Assembly (NCBI GenBank): GCA_035552275.1
Contig: DASZLR010000130.1
Span: forward strand, 1 to 13,350
Direction: 5' to 3'
Origin: DASVLX01 sp035552275
GTDB taxonomy: Bacteria; Actinomycetota; Actinomycetes; Mycobacteriales; Pseudonocardiaceae
DNA: 13,350 nucleotides
Position 1 is the first letter of the stretch; each line of letters starts with the position of its first letter. The notes beneath the pieces were generated by a model. That model searched no databases. It saw only the letters and a program-made list of their open reading frames with translations, and was not told where the DNA came from. Shown here in pieces: positions 12,979 through 13,350 of this stretch. Both the position numbers and the translations under genes were made by a program.

Positions 12979-13350
12979 ATGGAGCTGGCGGCCAACCTGC
13001 ACGACGTTCTGGAGAGCCATGTCACCGTCGGGGCGGTGGCGGGCGCCGTGGGCCTGGTGGCCCGCGGCGCCCGGATCGAAGTGGCGGCCGTTGGCTCCGC
13101 CGACCTGGACAGCGGCGCCCCGATGGCTCGGGACTCGATCTTCCGGATCGCCTCGATCACCAAACCGATCACCGCCGCCGCCGTGCTGATGTTGCTGGAC
13201 GAGGGCCGGATCGCGCTGGATGATCCGATCGGCACATGGCTGCCGGAGCTGGCCGCGCCGAATGTGGTCCGCACGCCGGACAGTCCGATTGACGACACCG
13301 TCCCGCTGGCGAGGCCGATCACGGTTTTCGACCTGCTCAGCTCGACCGCC
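12979..13350 (+). CDS. Serine beta-lactamase-family protein, N-terminal part
   Basis: 124 codons are visible and the frame is still open at the window edge. The protein resembles the beta-lactamase / penicillin-binding-protein-like family (PF00144: class C beta-lactamases, esterases and D-aminopeptidases). The catalytic motif is S59-I-T-K62 (SxxK), preceded by FRIAS and followed by KPITAAAVLMLLDEGRIALDD, all typical of this family. The Tyr-containing second motif is outside the window. No signal peptide is seen at the N-terminus, so it may be cytoplasmic, as for many family VIII esterase-like members. The ATG at 12979 has GGAAGG seven bases upstream. It is divergent from the ATPase gene, and a truncated paralogue lies on the far side of that gene. 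Substrate specificity cannot be read from this part. Confidence 0.85.
   Translation, partial: MELAANLHDVLESHVTVGAVAGAVGLVARGARIEVAAVGSADLDSGAPMARDSIFRIASITKPITAAAVLMLLDEGRIALDDPIGTWLPELAAPNVVRTPDSPIDDTVPLARPITVFDLLSSTA

Noticed and set aside
12852..13322. A 156-codon minus-strand frame opposite the beta-lactamase-family gene
   Set aside because: It is the complement of the intact gene with its SxxK motif. Its likeness to a minus-strand frame at 11002-11403 only reflects the shared hydrolase sequence on the other strand.

Overview
The window is GC-rich, with genes packed by short overlaps and strong third-position G/C bias. It begins with the tail of a DUF222/13E12-type HNH protein, a family abundant in high-GC Gram-positive bacteria. 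Together these suggest an actinobacterium, probably a filamentous one. I cannot name the species. I see no tRNA, rRNA, CRISPR array or complete insertion sequence.

Layout. Positions 1-225 (+) hold the C-terminus of an HNH endonuclease-like protein. Positions 226-459 are a short convergent gap. From 10831 down to 460 run ten genes, all on the minus strand, with overlaps or gaps of at most about 40 bases, so they probably form one operon. In order of transcription they are: a DPM-type family 2 glycosyltransferase; a second family 2 glycosyltransferase; two tandem-duplicated secreted concanavalin A-like (LamG-like) proteins; an HPr-kinase-like P-loop kinase; a natural fusion of a family 2 glycosyltransferase with a flippase-like membrane domain; a 648-residue polytopic membrane protein; a 146-residue membrane protein; a 57-residue membrane protein; and a secreted phosphoesterase of the acid phosphatase / phosphatidylinositol-3-phosphatase type. 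I read this as a locus for building, exporting and modifying a cell-surface glycan. The kinase and the exported phosphatase at its two ends of function could add or remove phosphate. That role is inferred, not shown by the sequence.

The right end is different. After a 263-base divergent region comes a 49-residue cysteine/histidine-rich mini-protein gene (11095-11244, +). A short remnant of a serine beta-lactamase-family gene follows (about 11270-11341, +). Next is an AAA ATPase with a DUF234-like C-terminus (11385-12812, -). Last is the start of an intact beta-lactamase-family gene (12979 to the window end, +). The ATPase gene has no obvious Shine-Dalgarno site. It appears to be read from a leaderless promoter overlaid by a 43-bp near-perfect palindrome, which looks like an operator. 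An 8-bp inverted repeat and a pair of 14-bp direct repeats lie in front of the beta-lactamase-family gene.

The observations most worth following up are the kinase, duplicated lectin-like proteins and glycosyltransferase-flippase fusion within one operon; the palindrome-controlled leaderless ATPase flanked by intact and truncated copies of the same hydrolase family; and the cysteine-rich mini-protein.
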